From Microcebus murinus (taxonomy: Eukaryota; Chordata; Mammalia; Primates; Cheirogaleidae): DNA of 64,000 bases. A program made the translations under genes and the position numbers. Position 1 is the first letter of the stretch, and the number at the start of each line of letters is the position of its first letter. The DNA is taken from assembly GCF_040939455.1 (NCBI RefSeq), contig NC_134109.1, forward strand, positions 73,685,001 through 73,749,000, given 5' to 3'. Shown here piece after piece: positions 1 to 14,276 of the stretch. The notes beneath the pieces were generated by a model, which had not been told where the DNA came from, ran no database searches, and worked only from the letters and a program-made list of their open reading frames with translations.

Positions 1-790
<790 letters not shown>

Positions 791-1064
791 CCCAGCCCAT
801 TGATCATGAGTAGCTCCTCCTCCTTGCCCATCCTGACGCTGAGGAGGGAGCGAATCTGGCCCAGCGCGGCCAGCAGGTTGATGGTGTCGCTCACGGAGAC
901 CTGGCTGATGGTGTAGGTCTTCCGCAGCGCCTGCAGCAGCTCCCCGATGCTGTCGTACTGCCTGCGGAGCAGGTTGAACATCATCCGGACCAGCTCCGCG
1001 TCCTGGATCTGGTCCTCTTGCGCCCAGCGGATCATTGTCTGTGAGATGAGTTCCTTCAGTGTTG
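791..1064 (-). CDS. RYR3: RYR3 exon S: helical solenoid exon, last in window
   Basis: The 274-nt exon, with one base from exon R, reads [80 protein letters not shown] and [11 protein letters not shown] plus two bases of glycine. WAQED..Q..ELVR.MF.LL.RQYD..GEL and [13 protein letters not shown] are conserved. [12 protein letters not shown] and [10 protein letters not shown](Q/H) match RYR3 rather than RYR1/RYR2. The acceptor is tgtccttccag, which sets the first codon as threonine, and the donor is gtaagtcg. The gene continues beyond the left edge. Confidence 0.97.
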
Positions 1065-4064
1065 CTGGAAGGACAAAAGGAGGGACCGGTCTTGTGGCTG
1101 TCATGGCTCAGGGAGAGCTGGGCATCTCAGCCACCTCATTCAACTGTAAGGCACATTGTCAGTTAGTTGAGGTTAAAAACTCCTTATTTTAGTGGTGGGG
1201 TCATGACAAGCAAAGAAGTAAAATATATTCTCAGAAGACAAATGTGCCAGCCACACAACAAGAGAAGAGTATGTCGACTACGATTTGAGGATGCTAAATA
1301 TTCTATTTTGATTAAACAGTGTTCGAATCGATGCTGGAAAGAGACTGATAGTAAGACTCTGTCCTTGCCTTCAGAGAGCTTACAAGCCAGTTCTTTACAT
1401 TTTTATTTCATAATAAATTAATTTTATCTGTATTTTTATAATATAATGCAATGCAATAAATACCATAATGGGGGTACGTGTAAGTGCCATGGGATAGAGT
1501 AGGGAGCAACTGTTCTGGGTGGGTGAAGGCATGAGAGGAAGGCATTGGCCAAGGCTTCTTTAGAGTAAAGCAATAGTAAGCAGTGTGATGTCTCCACCAT
1601 AGATACTATCTACATGTACTTTAAGGACACCACATGCCATGAACTATTTAAGCAAAGCTATTGATTCAAGAATTGTAAAAGGTATTTTAGATGATAGAAA
1701 CATAAAAATATATCAGGAGAGGAAAAGAAGTGGACAGAGAGAACACTGTGTCAAGTCCAAGTCTAAAGGCTTTGTGGCTGGACATCTGACCACCACCCTG
1801 ACTTCTGACTTCTTTGCCCTGGATCTTTGGCAGGAGTCAGCTGACACTGCCTCACGGACTACTTTTATGAGCATCAAGACAAAAAACCACTAAGACTTTG
1901 AATTCAGAATTTATTTGGGCTCATACTGGTTACACAGAAATGCCACGGGCTACACAGGTAAGGAAAAGATCACGAAAGTGGGTCTCAAACCAACCCTGGG
2001 ACCTCCCAAGGTTGTACTAAATGGCCTTGAAAATTGCTGATTGGCATTGGTGTGGGAAGATGATCAGAGGGAGGCAGATGTGAGCAGGAGGACAAAGTGC
2101 AAGGGGACCCATTAGAATGGCTGAGAAGGAATTGCCCACCCTTCCCCATACCATACACACTTCCAGAAGATTCCATGACAGAGGTGAGATATGCTGCTCT
2201 TAAATCACAGATACCTCCTAGTCTGGTGCTGCATAACACTGTCCTGCAAGGTATGGATGACACGAAGATCCTTAATTCAGACTGGGTGACAAAGGCAGAG
2301 CTAAAGAGATGCTGAAGGTCACCCAGTCAATGAAAGGCCTGGGAATAAACTGAGATTGATGCGTTTGGTGGCCTGTGCCATCTCTAATAGTGGAGGTTTC
2401 TACTCCATATCACTATCCATGGCAGATGTCTGCTCTACCTATGGTCTTGGCTCATCACAAGGATATAAAAATAGAACTCAGTTACCAAAGCTGTAAAAGA
2501 GACCTAAGATGTAAAGGATTAATTTAACTTACTGCTGTGTCTGTCAACCCTGTGGGTGTTTTAGGTTCAGGTGGGAGACATAAGCTGAAAAACTCAAAAA
2601 AGGATACCTAAGTCAAAGAAAAGTACAGTGTACAATTAAAAGATATTTCTAAGAGATCTCACTAGGCAGGGATAACTGGCCAATATCTGTGAGGCTAGAT
2701 AGTATCTGTACCCTCTGGAGGGAAAAATACTCTCTAGGCTAGGCCGGGCTCCTTCTTGGGAAACTTGTTTCCTCAGTGTGCAAAGGTAAAAGTTCCTATT
2801 TCTCCTAGTTAATATTTGCGGTAAGAATGAAAGCAAGACAAAAATACAGAGACTCTTAAGATCCAATACAAATTTTTCTAGTCCTGTAAGTACAATTCCC
2901 TCTAAAGCCCACACCTTTGCTTTAAAGAATTACAGTTCTCATCACCAAATTCTCTGCTGAGATAATATACATCATCACAGTTCCTGCTACATTTGAAAAG
3001 CAACAGTAGTATCAGGTAGAATTGTTAATCAGCTCAAGGGCCATCCTCTTTTCAACAGGGAGTTTTACAGAGTCATAATAAAGGCAAGTAAATATTAGCT
3101 TTCCCTTAACCTAGCTTTCAGATTAATTCAGGATTTGGGTGAGCTCTTAGTTAGCCTCACATTGACTCAAAAATCCAAACCAACATTTATGGCCTAGAGA
3201 CCAGAACCTGTGCAGCAGAAAACCTCACTGGAGGGCAAACGGGAAAGGAAACCACTCTTTAGTCTGGAAGAACAGGGCAGGGAACACCTTCTACCCCTTA
3301 TTCCTCTAGGCTAGGCTTCAAGGTGGGTATCAGAGAACGAGACAAATAAATATACACATGTGACCAAGTTAAAGCACAGGGAAAAAATGTGGCCCCTAGG
3401 TCCTGCCAGGAAAGGAGAAAGCAAGACTCATCATTGGTGAAGGGCAGTTGTAATTCTGTGGAAGGCATGACATTTAGGGCCCCTTGTGTGGGACAGAGTT
3501 TCAAATCATGAGGCCAAAGCCCAGTAAGTGATAGAAATAATAACTACGAGAAGAAAGAAAATTAGGGGTTGGGGAGGGACGTTCTCAAGAGCCCTAAACA
3601 CACAGCATGCTTTGTGGTCTGAAATGTGCTAGAGACTCAGCACCCACCAAGCAAACCTGGGCTGAATCAACAAACTTCTGAATGTCTGAACACTTTGGGG
3701 ACTGAGAAAATGGATCTTTCTACTCCTAGCAGCAATGCTAATAAAATTTTCTCAGATTTTAATTTGCTCCCATATACTAGCAGAGGTGCAGCCAGAATGT
3801 GCCAGGGTCGAGAGGTTAAAAAGAATACCTTTTCTAGACTATGTTAGGCTCTCTATGTATCTGTGTATCTCAGGATTAAAATAACATACACGATCATGTA
3901 TGGCTCATACTGGGGCTTAGTAAAGGTTGTTACTACTGGCTATACCAGTAGTTAGAAACTGTGATCTGCAGACCCTTGGGGCCCAGAGATCCTATAGGGA
4001 GTTCACCGGGTGAAATGTATTTTCTTAATTATTCTAAGATGTTATTTGCCCATTTCGTTGTGTT

Positions 4065-4380
4065 GATAGATGCACTGATGGTATGAAAGCAATGGTGGGT
4101 AAAGCTGCTGCTACCTTAGCGTGGGTCAAGCAGCACCCAGCTGTAGTTTTTAAGGCCACATCACCAGAAAAATGCTCAGTTTGACATAAGAATGTCCTGA
4201 ATGAAGCAGTACAAATTACTAATTTTATTCATAATAAACTCTTGAGTTTACATCTTTTGAATATCTTGGTAAATAAAAAGAAAAAAAGTAGAGCACTTCT
4301 GCTGCCTGTCAATGTTCAGTGGTTTTTCTGGAGAAAAAGTAGTTGTGTGACCAAGCAAGGAGCTAAACTAGCTGCTTAGT
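4065..4380 (+). pseudogene. hAT transposase fragment
   Basis: A frame of about 100 codons with one in-frame stop encodes CTDGMKAMVGK and a following segment with LLLPVNVQWF and RKSSCVTKQGAKLAA. In intact hAT transposases the corresponding motifs are CTDGA.AM.G and the L.HTEVRWLSRG block, and both are recognisable here. The fragment is dead: it has a stop, is cut by the Alu, and lacks a start and the C-terminal dimerisation region. Confidence 0.7.
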
Positions 4381-4389
4381 ACATGGAAT

Positions 4390-4731
4390 GCCTTTTTTTT
4401 TTCTTCTTTTTTTTTTTTTTTTGGAGACAGAGTCTTTCTCTGTTGCATGGGCTAGAGTGCTGTGACATTAGCCCAGCTCACAGCAACCTCAAACTCCTGG
4501 GCTCAAGCAATCCTCCTGCCTCAGCCTCCCGAGTAGCTAGGACTACAAGCATGCATCACCATGCCTGGCTATATATTTTCAGTTGTTCAGTTAATTTCTT
4601 TCTATTTTTAGTAGAGTGGGGTCTCACTCTTGCTCAGGCTGGTCTCCAACTCCTGACCTTGAGCTATCCTCCCTCCTTGGCCACCCAAAGTGCTACGATT
4701 ATAGGTGTCAGCCACTGCACAAGCTAGCCAG
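4390..4731 (-). mobile_element. Alu (strepsirrhine type) inside the Charlie relic
   Basis: On the + strand a T run is followed by gagacagagtctttctctgt and, at the far end, the second monomer. The element is therefore inserted in the minus orientation. It interrupts the transposase remnant of a hAT transposon, so it is younger than that element. Target-site duplications are not clear. Confidence 0.93.
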
Positions 4732-7700
4732 CCATTTTTAATTAGAATAACAAACTATGGTTAATCAGACTTGGATAACTGACATTTTTTTCTTTTGTAA
4801 ATGAAAGAAGCCAGCCTTTTACTTTGAATGACAGTATTTGTTGCTAATATTAAAATTTGAGCTTTCAAGTGAAAATTAGAATTTTGTAAAATATTTATCT
4901 GCCCCTGAAAGCTTACAGCTTTCTAATACTTAGAGACTTTTCTGACTAAACTGTTGATATTAACAAATATGACTTAAAATATTTTATAATGAAATGTGTC
5001 AACAATTAGAAGCTTTACATAACTCAGTGAACCAATAATTTCCCAATGACCAATGCATAATGTTACAAAAAACACTCATAGGTAAAAGATCCATTCAACA
5101 TGCAAGATAGACAAATGAATTTTCATGTAACGAAATAGATAAATTTATCTAATATAGTTTCAGATGTCACATGTCAGCTAACTTTTGAGAAACTACCGCT
5201 TCTTCAATTTTGATATATTATAGTAGCCACAATTATCTGAAAAGGCTATGAAAATATTTGCCTTCTAACTGTCTATCTTTTTGGGGGAAGTTTTCTTCCT
5301 ATTCTTTAACCAGATAGAATCCAGCTGCCTTTGATTAAATCAGACATTAAAGAGATTTATAAAAACACAAAGCAATGTCACTCTATTTTTTTTATTTTGA
5401 AAAATTTAGTTGTTTTTCATAAAAGTATGTTATTTATGTAATATGTAATGAGGTTTTTATTATTTTTAAATGAATGCAAAAATAAATATCTAAGAAATTT
5501 CTTAATTTTCTAATTTGGCAAACATTAATAGATATAATCCACATAAACTAAAGCTTTTTGGAGTCCTCAGTAATTTTAAAGAGTGTAATGGGGTCCCAAG
5601 ACCAAACAGTTTGAGAACCAAGGGCCTATATTGAGGGGAGGCCACGAGTGGAAAGAAAGCTTTCCCTCCAGCTAAGATGAGCCCTGTGTCCCATTAGGCT
5701 GCGTGACTCTCATCAAGCAGCTGAGATCTGAACCTAGCAAGCTGCGGCTTACAAAGCTTTGTATGTTTGTTTCTGAATGGGAGGTAGATTAAATGTGAGC
5801 GTAAGAGGAGTAAGACTCCTCACATTGAGAAATAAAGTGAGGATTAAAGAATCATTATTTTGAAAATTGAATCCTGGCAGTCAAGGGATCTCGACCCATT
5901 ATTCGTTCATCACCAAAGGGCTCCCTGCTAGCCTGGAGGGCTCCAAATGCATCCTCTCCTTGGGTTTAAGATCAATCCCCTTCAGAGCAAGGAGAGAGCC
6001 GGGCATGTGTTGTGCCCAGGCCTAGTGGCCTTTAGTCTGCTCTGCAGCCAGCCCAGTGGGCGCATGGAGGAGGGTGGGCTGCAGGCTGCAGAGGCAGGCA
6101 CTTCCTTCTTTGTCTCCAACATTAGCTGACCCTTCAGCAATGACTTTGCTCTCAGTACTGGAAACCAGGGCTGCCCACTACAGAAGGCTTTGCCCTGGAA
6201 TTGATGCACATCTAGGACTCAGGACATATCTCGTTCACAAGTTTCTGTCCTTATCTGAGTAGCTGAGTTACCTCTAGTTATGCCACTTTTAAAGTAGCTT
6301 TTTAATTGACCAGTATTTTCTAGGTACCTGTTACATGCCCAAGGTTGAGATGAGTACTCTATATGAAACTATTCAAAGACAAATTATTACCCACAGCAAC
6401 CTAGTTGGGGAAACTAAATAATACACATGAAGCCTTTAATGAAAAATAAAGTGTAAAATTATGAGTAAAACTGTGTTGTCTAAGACAATTAGGAAATAAA
6501 ATAATTCACAAGAAGGTACAACATCTGTAGTAAGTTTTCTCTTTCTTACTTTTCTTCCTACGACTCCTTTTTCTGAAGTTCTTTATATTTCTAGAATAAG
6601 TCCCCATTACATGGAGACTAATGAATCAGTGAAGAAGAGCTCTATCATGCAGTTAAGAGAGGTCTTCCAAGTGGTATCAGAAATAATCTGATGGAAAAGA
6701 CATTACTATTTGTTATGCCTATTTTGGAATGTCATTTTCCTTCGAACAATGATTCACACATGTAGTCCCTGTGCTGAATATACTTTTATTTCTTTCTGGT
6801 ATCCATGGAAGAATGCTGACAGTTTTGGTAGGATTTTCAAACAGCAACGGGAGCTATTTCTTGAGATACATCTGAATCTCTTTCATAACCAAAGAAGGAT
6901 AGGTACATTAAAAACAGCTACAATTAAGTATCAATTTTATTTTTGTTGCTTTTCCAAGTTCATCTTTGGAAATGCTGCCCTTTAATAACTAAAAAAACCT
7001 TTGGTATTCATAAGAAACATGACCCCTGAAGTTGGACAGCTGCCAGAAGCAAGGTAAGGTGCAGACGGAGAGTTAAAATCTACTGTTTGCCACAATGCAT
7101 GGCCCCTGTCTTATACTCCCCCCACCCCATGCATGCCATATTATCCCACTCAGAACTTCCGCCACATGTAATGAAAACACTTTAGCAGTTGCAACTCTAG
7201 GATTTTCATCCACTGATGTAGCTGAGTTTCAAGAGGGCCCTGTCAAGTGCACTAGATGACTTAGCTCATGGGATTTTTAAAAAGCTACAGTGTTCTTTTC
7301 AAAAAGGAAAAAGACAGGAAGAAAGAAGTGTAAACAGGCACTTGTTTCCTGATGAGAAACAAAGCAAAGCCTCTTAAACGGAATGTCTTAGGGAAGCTAG
7401 TCATGTACTGATGGTTTTCTTGATAATTATAAATGGCTTCATTTATGAGATTATTATTAACATTCTAACTCATTCCACTTTTGCAATTAGTGTAATTAGG
7501 GGTAGTCACATCTAGGCAATGATATCAAATACATGATCTATAAGCCACACTTTAAATGATCATTCAGGCTAACTCAGAGCAGAAATATTTCCAAGGCACT
7601 GTATTGTTTAGGGAGACTTAATGCCTGAGGGATACTTTAAAAGAAAAATGGCTACTTCACTACCTGATTTTTGGACTAGACAGACCTTCTGTATAATATA

Positions 7701-8461
7701 GCAAAGAATTAGAGTGTCTTTAAGTCAGAGCTAGCTCTAGTCCATGACTTTGGAGTCTGGGTATTACTTAATGTTGTTTGCTCTCCTCTACTTGTCATTT
7801 GGTCACCTGCTCCTCTGACTTCAGATTCCCAAGTCCACCTTGTGTGACCCTTGCAAGAAATTCGCTAGCAAATCATCTAATACAGTTGGTATGACTCCTT
7901 TGTAAATGGTCAAATTACTAGTTTTGCAATGCCAACTACCATAAAAGAAAGGTCATTTATTGTCATGGTACAGGTTTAAATTTTTAGGCTGCAGGAGTCT
8001 GGAAAGAATCTTTTCTCCTCCAAATTTAGATCATAGTCTATGTGGCTATCGTGCAATGAAGTACGTACTTATTATAAAAGAGTAGATGTTGGCCACTGGC
8101 AAAGCAAATCCCTGCAGCTTACAGATGCCACGCCTATGCCGGTATTATATTTTTGTGAATGCTCTTAAGTCTGGGTCATTTTGGAAGAAAACGTCTTCCA
8201 ATTGCATTGAGAAGAGGGAGCAAACAAAATTTGCACTGTACTTAGGTTAAACTTAGAAAGCAATTTATAACGTTCACATTACAATAGAAAAATAATTATG
8301 TGCATCTAAATTATGTTCACTTATTTTTAAATTCTAGGTGATTAAGAAGTCAGCTTGCGGTATGCTGTAAATGCTCTGGAGGCATGAACAGGTGGCAGAT
8401 CATTTCCAAGTGTAAAGAACAAGGGTGTTTTGACCTCTGCTTTCATTCTTCCTGAAGCAGG

Positions 8462-8845
8462 CTGAATAATGCCCCCAAGAAAGATGTCCATGTTTTAATC
8501 CCCAGAACCTACGCATATATTGAAGGGACTTTGCAGATGTCATTAAGTTAATAATTTTGAGATGGGGAGATAATCCTGGATTATCTGGGCTCAATGTAGT
8601 CACGAGGGTTCTTCCCTGAGGGAAGCAGAGAGTCTGTGTTGCAGAAGGACTCCTGATGACACAAACGAAGACCAGCATGAAACCATCAAAGAAGAGGGCT
8701 GCTCACCAGCCAAGGAATGCAGGAAGTTCACAATCTGGGAAGAGCAAGACTCGGATTTTCCCCTACAGGCTCCCGGAGGATACTAGCACATTTTATACTA
8801 AGTCTGTGATCATCTGTTACAGAAGCAGTTAGAAAACTGATATAC
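8462..8845 (-). mobile_element. LTR remnant, MaLR (MLT1-like) type
   Basis: The + strand reads gctgaataatgcccccaaga, gatgtccatgttttaatccc and ggactttgcagatgtcatta, the reverse complement of the repeat family that appears in the other orientation at 14277-14755. Solo and truncated; no coding part is present. The family name is from memory and not certain. Confidence 0.6.
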
Positions 8846-9286
8846 TCCAAATGACAGAAAGTCTTGGGATGAGAGTATTTGACTCATTTCTGATGCTACA
8901 AATCATACTGGAAAGTGAGCAAGCTACTATTAATACAAAAGTATGCACAGAAGCAGGACATGAGAGAGATCCAGTTTTCTGTGTTTTTGTTGGGGCCACT
9001 GGCATATGTGGCAGGGCTGGCGATACAACTGGGGTCTGCTGGAATCCAGCCCAGAGCTCCCATTAAGCCAGAGCCAACATTTTAAACTCAGCAAGTACCT
9101 ACTGGAAAACTGCCGTGGCCCATTAGATAATGTGCACAGATCACAGACAGCATCGTCTCCAGTTCTAGTAGCACAGATTTTTTTTTTTTTGGCCTTTACT
9201 CTTCTTCTGAACATCAGGGGTAGGAACAAACTATTCCTCAACACTAACCACTCAGTAAATTGAACATGCTGAAGATGATGACCATC

Positions 9287-9737
<451 letters not shown>

Positions 9738-10218
9738 TCAGGGCAAGAGGACCCAGCCTCATTCCAGCAATGAGACCTGTCGACTTAAGTCAACCAGCAC
9801 ATCCTGTTTTTCGGTCACACTCACTGGTTCAAGGCGGGCCTGTGACCAATTCACCAATCAAAGCTGATTTCAGGATCTTTGCTTATAATGCCAGGGCAGG
9901 ATAAACTTTCTTGCCTTCTCTTGGACATTGTAGCACATGGATGTGAGGAAGATGGTGCCGTCACCAACTTCCTGCCAGCATGAGTGCAAAGCTAGAACAT
10001 GGACAAGATGACTGGGGAGAGCAAGCAGGGCCACAGGATCAATGCAGCCCAGTGACTGGCTTCATCTCCAAACCCACAGGCACATCAGTCAGTGAAATCC
10101 CCTGCTGGATACTCTACCTGAGCCGGGCTCTCTGTCGCTTGTTTGTGGAAAGCATCTGACATGATAAATGTGGAGATGAAGTCCTTATGACCTGTACTTT
10201 GCACACTCACTTCCGAAG

Positions 10219-10425
10219 CTGAGGGGTATACAGACCAGGGCATTAAATTGAGCACTATTTTATTGAATCCTTATATTTCCCCCATGAGGTACAAATTATT
10301 ATCGTTCTCACTTTACATACAAGGAAGCTGAAACATACTGATATCACACAATTATTAAATGTCAGGGCTGGGATTCGAACCTATGCTGCTGGAATCTAAA
10401 GCCATTGACTTTGCCATCTTAGAGC
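10219..10425 (-). mobile_element. MIR
   Basis: The + strand contains ctttacatacaaggaagctg, a ggctgggattcgaacct tRNA-like box and further MIR-order sequence in reverse complement. Confidence 0.6.
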
Positions 10426-10515
10426 TGTTTACTTTCAATTGCTTCATAAAACTCCAAAGAATAGTTACCTCCATTAATGCTTTAAATTTATATTATATTG
10501 TCTCGATGCTCTCTT

Positions 10516-10845
10516 TTTTTTTTTTTTTTTGAGACAGAGTCTCGCTTTCTTGCCCAGGCTAGAGTGAGTGCCGTGGTGTCAGCCTAGCTCACAGCAACCT
10601 CAAACTCCTGGGCTCAAGCGATCCTCCTGCCTTAGCCTCCCGAGTAGCTGGGACTACAGGCAAGAGCCACCATGCCCGGCTGATTTTTATATTATATATA
10701 TTAGTTGGCCAATTAATTTCTTTCTATTTTTATGGTAGAGACGGGGTCTCGCTCAGGCTGGTTTTGAACTCCTGACCTTGAGCAATCCGCCCGCCTCGGC
10801 CTCCCAGAATGCTAGGATTACAGGCATGAGCCACCGCGCCCGGCC
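10516..10845 (-). mobile_element. Alu (strepsirrhine type)
   Basis: A near-complete copy in the minus orientation with an intact 11-bp target-site duplication, gatgctctctt (10505-10515 and 10846-10856). The high match to the consensus and the exact duplication suggest a fairly recent insertion. Confidence 0.96.
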
Positions 10846-11029
10846 GATGCTCTCTTAACAAACCATGAAATGGATTCAGAAATAAAATCCTGAAAATCAT
10901 AAAGCTTTAGTTCTTTTTCTGACTCTCAGCTGTGCAGATTACTCTCTTTCCCAGAGCCTTGATTTCTTTACCAATAAAACAGAATTAGCAATATAACATT
11001 CATGTTGAAGAAAATGACTGTAAGTGTGG

Positions 11030-11155
11030 TATAGTAACAAGAGTACTGGGCAGGGCATATGAGTCCTTTGTTCTAGTTCTGGCTATGTCACGTTGGGTAA
11101 GACACCCTACCCTCTATGTCTCTGTCTAGTTCTATGAAGTCAGGTCACCTGTGGC
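11030..11155 (+). mobile_element. MIR
   Basis: gtgtggtatagtaacaagag, then ctagttctggctatgtcacg and ttgggtaagacacccta are in MIR order. Confidence 0.6.
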
Positions 11156-12298
11156 TTAATATTCTAAGATTCTATTTCTATCTGACCCACTGAGCTCTAA
11201 AAAGGGTTGCACTAATTTATTAAAATGGCAAATGAAAGCCTATGGCTTCATCGGGTTAAATTGATGAGCACCAAGAATTTTACCACCACATTTTAATGAC
11301 CTATTTTTAATGTAAGGCAGCTTGCTTTTCCTAATAGCAAAACCAGAGGTTGAAGAAATAAAATAAAATCTCAACATTCCAGCGGTTATTGACTACGGTA
11401 AGTGGCCATTATCAAAGCATCACTGCACACCACTAATCATTTACATCGAGGAGATGAGCTGTGGCAATGGCTGTCCTGATTGCTGCTGGAGAAAGGCACG
11501 TTCCTATGGTGGGGTCACGTGGCACAATAACACCCTCTAGATTTAGTGGGGAAGGTTTACTGGGGAAGGCCTCCCGCCCTCTGCACTCTGTGCCCTCCAG
11601 CTTCCTCCAGGCTGAAAATCTGGTCTGAATTACAAAGTAGCAAAGTATCTACTGCTTGTTACCCGAGAAGGGTGCAGGGAGAGAGTTAAATCCACTGACT
11701 CCAAGGAGACTTTTGGAGAATCCCGCTTGCCCAGTGCCTCTGTGGCCCAGGCTGTGTGGTAGGTACCACGTTGGTCTCATTTTTGTAGCACAATACCACT
11801 GTCGGGAACACTGAGAATAAAGTCACAAGGCTCTTTGCAAGAAAAGGACAAGTCTGTGAAGACGACCTGGAGCATTGTTCTTGGATGACAAGAAAGGACT
11901 GCTCCCTTTACTTTGCAGTCCTCAGGGCACAATGAACGGGCCCTGGCTGTCAGAACCCCGAGGCGTGTGAAGGTGCAGGGCCAGCCCCAGGCTCCACAGC
12001 AAGCCGCAGAACACACCCTAGCTCTAGATTTAATTTTTGGGTGTGCATACTTGTTTCCTTCTATATTGGCTTTCTCAGCTGAGTAATAAGGGTAAAAGTT
12101 CACACTGCTTGCTAACAACCTCCTACTTGTCATTGTGATAATAGCAGCTAACATTTAGGAAGAGCTTCCTGCACTCTGTGCTAAATACTGCACCTGAACG
12201 ATCATTCAATCCTCGCAATTATCATGTGCAAATAGACAACAGATGTGGCAGGGACTGAGTTTCCCCAACAGCGATGGCCCTTATTAGCCTAAGCCTCA

Positions 12299-12327
12299 CT
12301 TTATTTATTTATTTATTTATTTTTATC
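12299..12327. repeat. TTTA microsatellite
   Basis: Six to seven TTTA units. Confidence 0.95.
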
Positions 12328-13037
12328 TAGGCAAAGACATACTTCAATTTAGTAAACAAAACTAGGTTCCTGAAATAGGTGGTCTGCTGAGGCAGCAGCG
12401 TGAGGGCTGTCCAGGAGAAGGGGCATCTGACACGGAGCCTCCTGACTCTGTCCACACTGGCTGTGAACCCCACAATCATCATCGTGGTCCGGCAGCCTGA
12501 GTTGGCTCTCAGGACTGGGTTGCAGCCCCATAGCAGACGAATATTTCTGCTAAATCTGTTTCTAAATTTCCCTATTTCGGTGGCTTTCTACCTTTGCCAG
12601 AGCCTCCACACCTGCAAGGGTAGAGGAAAGTACAGAAGCAGGACTGTCTCTCTTGCCTGCCAGATACCCCCAAACTCTTGGAGGCAGCCCTGTAAGCCCC
12701 CGGCGACACTGCACTGTCGCGTGTGCAGCCCGATTCTGCCAGTCCTTCTCCGCAGCCCCAGGGGGCCTCATCCATCACAGGGACAGGATTAGCCTGTTGT
12801 TTCTGAAATCAGTCAACCGGCCTCATAATCACTTTCTGAAAACATCCAGGCGATTAAATGACTGATGATGATGATGACGGTGACAAGAGCAAAAAGGACA
12901 GAGCATGTTTGCTGATGTGTTAGGGAGGGAAGCCTCTGAAATAAAGATGGAGCGGGGATGGCAGAGCAAAGGACCTGGGGACCTGGCGTCTCTGTCTTTT
13001 ACTCAGCCAGGAAGTCAGGAAAGTAATCAAATTGCTT

Positions 13038-13039
<2 letters not shown>

Positions 13040-13068
<29 letters not shown>

Positions 13069-13069
13069 A
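13040..13069. repeat. Poly-T tract
   Basis: About 29 consecutive T on the + strand with no Alu or L1 body next to it. Confidence 0.95.
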
Positions 13070-13224
13070 GTTTCTGTATCTGTTCAATATAGAGAATAAA
13101 GTGATCATGAGGCAAGCTACTCTCCACTGATCCTAAATATCTGTGCTTCCGTCTCCCTCTTTTTCCAACTCACAGCCCTTTCCCTGGCATCCCGTGCAGT
13201 GCTCTGCAGAGAGCACCCATCCTG

Positions 13225-13440
13225 GATACGGTACGTGATTCAAATCTTGGTCTTTTCCTTACCTGTTGCAAGACCTTGTCCAAATTATTTTGGTTACTCT
13301 CAGGCTTGGTTGTCTAGTGCATAAAATGGAACCCTGGAGTTCACCATAGTTGCTTGTTGTAAGGATAAAATCATATGGGGCAGTGTGAAGCGTCTAGCTC
13401 AGTACCTGCCACACAGTAGATAATTCGGTAAATGTTAGAT
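13225..13440 (+). mobile_element. MIR
   Basis: It follows the MIR consensus through tgattcaaatcttgg, gtgcataaaatggaaccctg and gtacctgccacacagtagat. Confidence 0.6.
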
Positions 13441-13483
13441 TTTCCCACTCCTGAGTGAGAACCAAGCTCTCTTCTCCATCACT

Positions 13484-13827
13484 GTTGTTTTTTTTTGTTT
13501 GTTTTCTTTGAGACAGAGTCTCGCTTTGTTGCCCAGGCTAGAGTGAGTGCTGTGGTGTCAGCCTAGCTCACAGCAACCTTAAACTCCTGGGCTCAAGCAA
13601 TCCTTCTGCCTCAGCTTCTCCAGTAGCTGGGACTACAGGGCATGCGCCACCATGCACAGCTAATTTTTTCTATATATATTAGTTGGCCAATTAATCTCTT
13701 TCTATTTATAGTAGAGATGGTCTCGCTCTTGCTCAGGCTGGTTTCGAACTCCTGACCTCAAGCAATCCGCCCCGCCTCAGCCTCCCACAGTGCTAGGATT
13801 ACAGGCGTGAGCCACCGCACCCCCAGC
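13484..13827 (-). mobile_element. Alu (strepsirrhine type)
   Basis: A minus-orientation copy flanked by the exact 15-bp duplication ctcttctccatcact (13469-13483 and 13828-13842). Confidence 0.96.
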
Positions 13828-14276
13828 CTCTTCTCCATCACTAAAACACAACCTAGCAAAAGAGAGGGCCAGACACTGATGCATTACACAGATCGCAGAA
13901 TACGTGTTACACGTCTGTTACTGTGCAGTACTGGACTGGGAGCCCACAACAATGAATTCCTATCCCTGCTTTTACACCAGTGAGGCAGCCAATTCATAAG
14001 ACTCTATTTAATGCTTTCCTCTTCCTTACATTTCTAACCAGTTGCCAAGATGTGCCAATCCTATCTTTATTACATGTCTGACATCTAGAAAACACTTTTT
14101 TATTTTTATGTATTAGTACTGTTTTATTGTCAACCTGAAGCTCATGGAGGTTAGGAAACGTACAATGTCATACAGCAATTAAGGAGATATCTAAGGCAAC
14201 ACCCTGAGAAGTATGATTCACAACCAAGATATAACAATTATGCATATTGATAGAAAACACTTTTTGTTGTTGCCAC

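Larger units (their letters stand above)
3946..5623 (+). mobile_element. Degraded hAT/Charlie-type DNA transposon with transposase remnant
   Basis: The ends form terminal inverted repeats: 5' cagtagttagaaactgtg and, read in reverse complement, ccttggttctcaaactgttt. Imperfect 8-bp target sites flank it (ggctatac and gcctatat). From about 4065 the + strand reads DRCTDGMKAMVGKAAATLAW, one stop, then KNVLNEAVQITNFIHNKLLS; this resembles the catalytic region of hAT transposases of the ZBED/Charlie group. The rest is AT-rich decay. An Alu is inserted at 4390-4731. Subfamily not determined. Confidence 0.8.

Noticed and set aside
4383..4727. 114-codon + frame
   Set aside because: Lies wholly in a reversed Alu.
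10365..10382. tRNA-like B box (ggctgggattcgaacct)
   Set aside because: It is part of a MIR, which is tRNA-derived; no cloverleaf can be formed.
12400..12792. 130-codon + frame as a gene
   Set aside because: No recognised domain or splice structure; explained by higher GC content.
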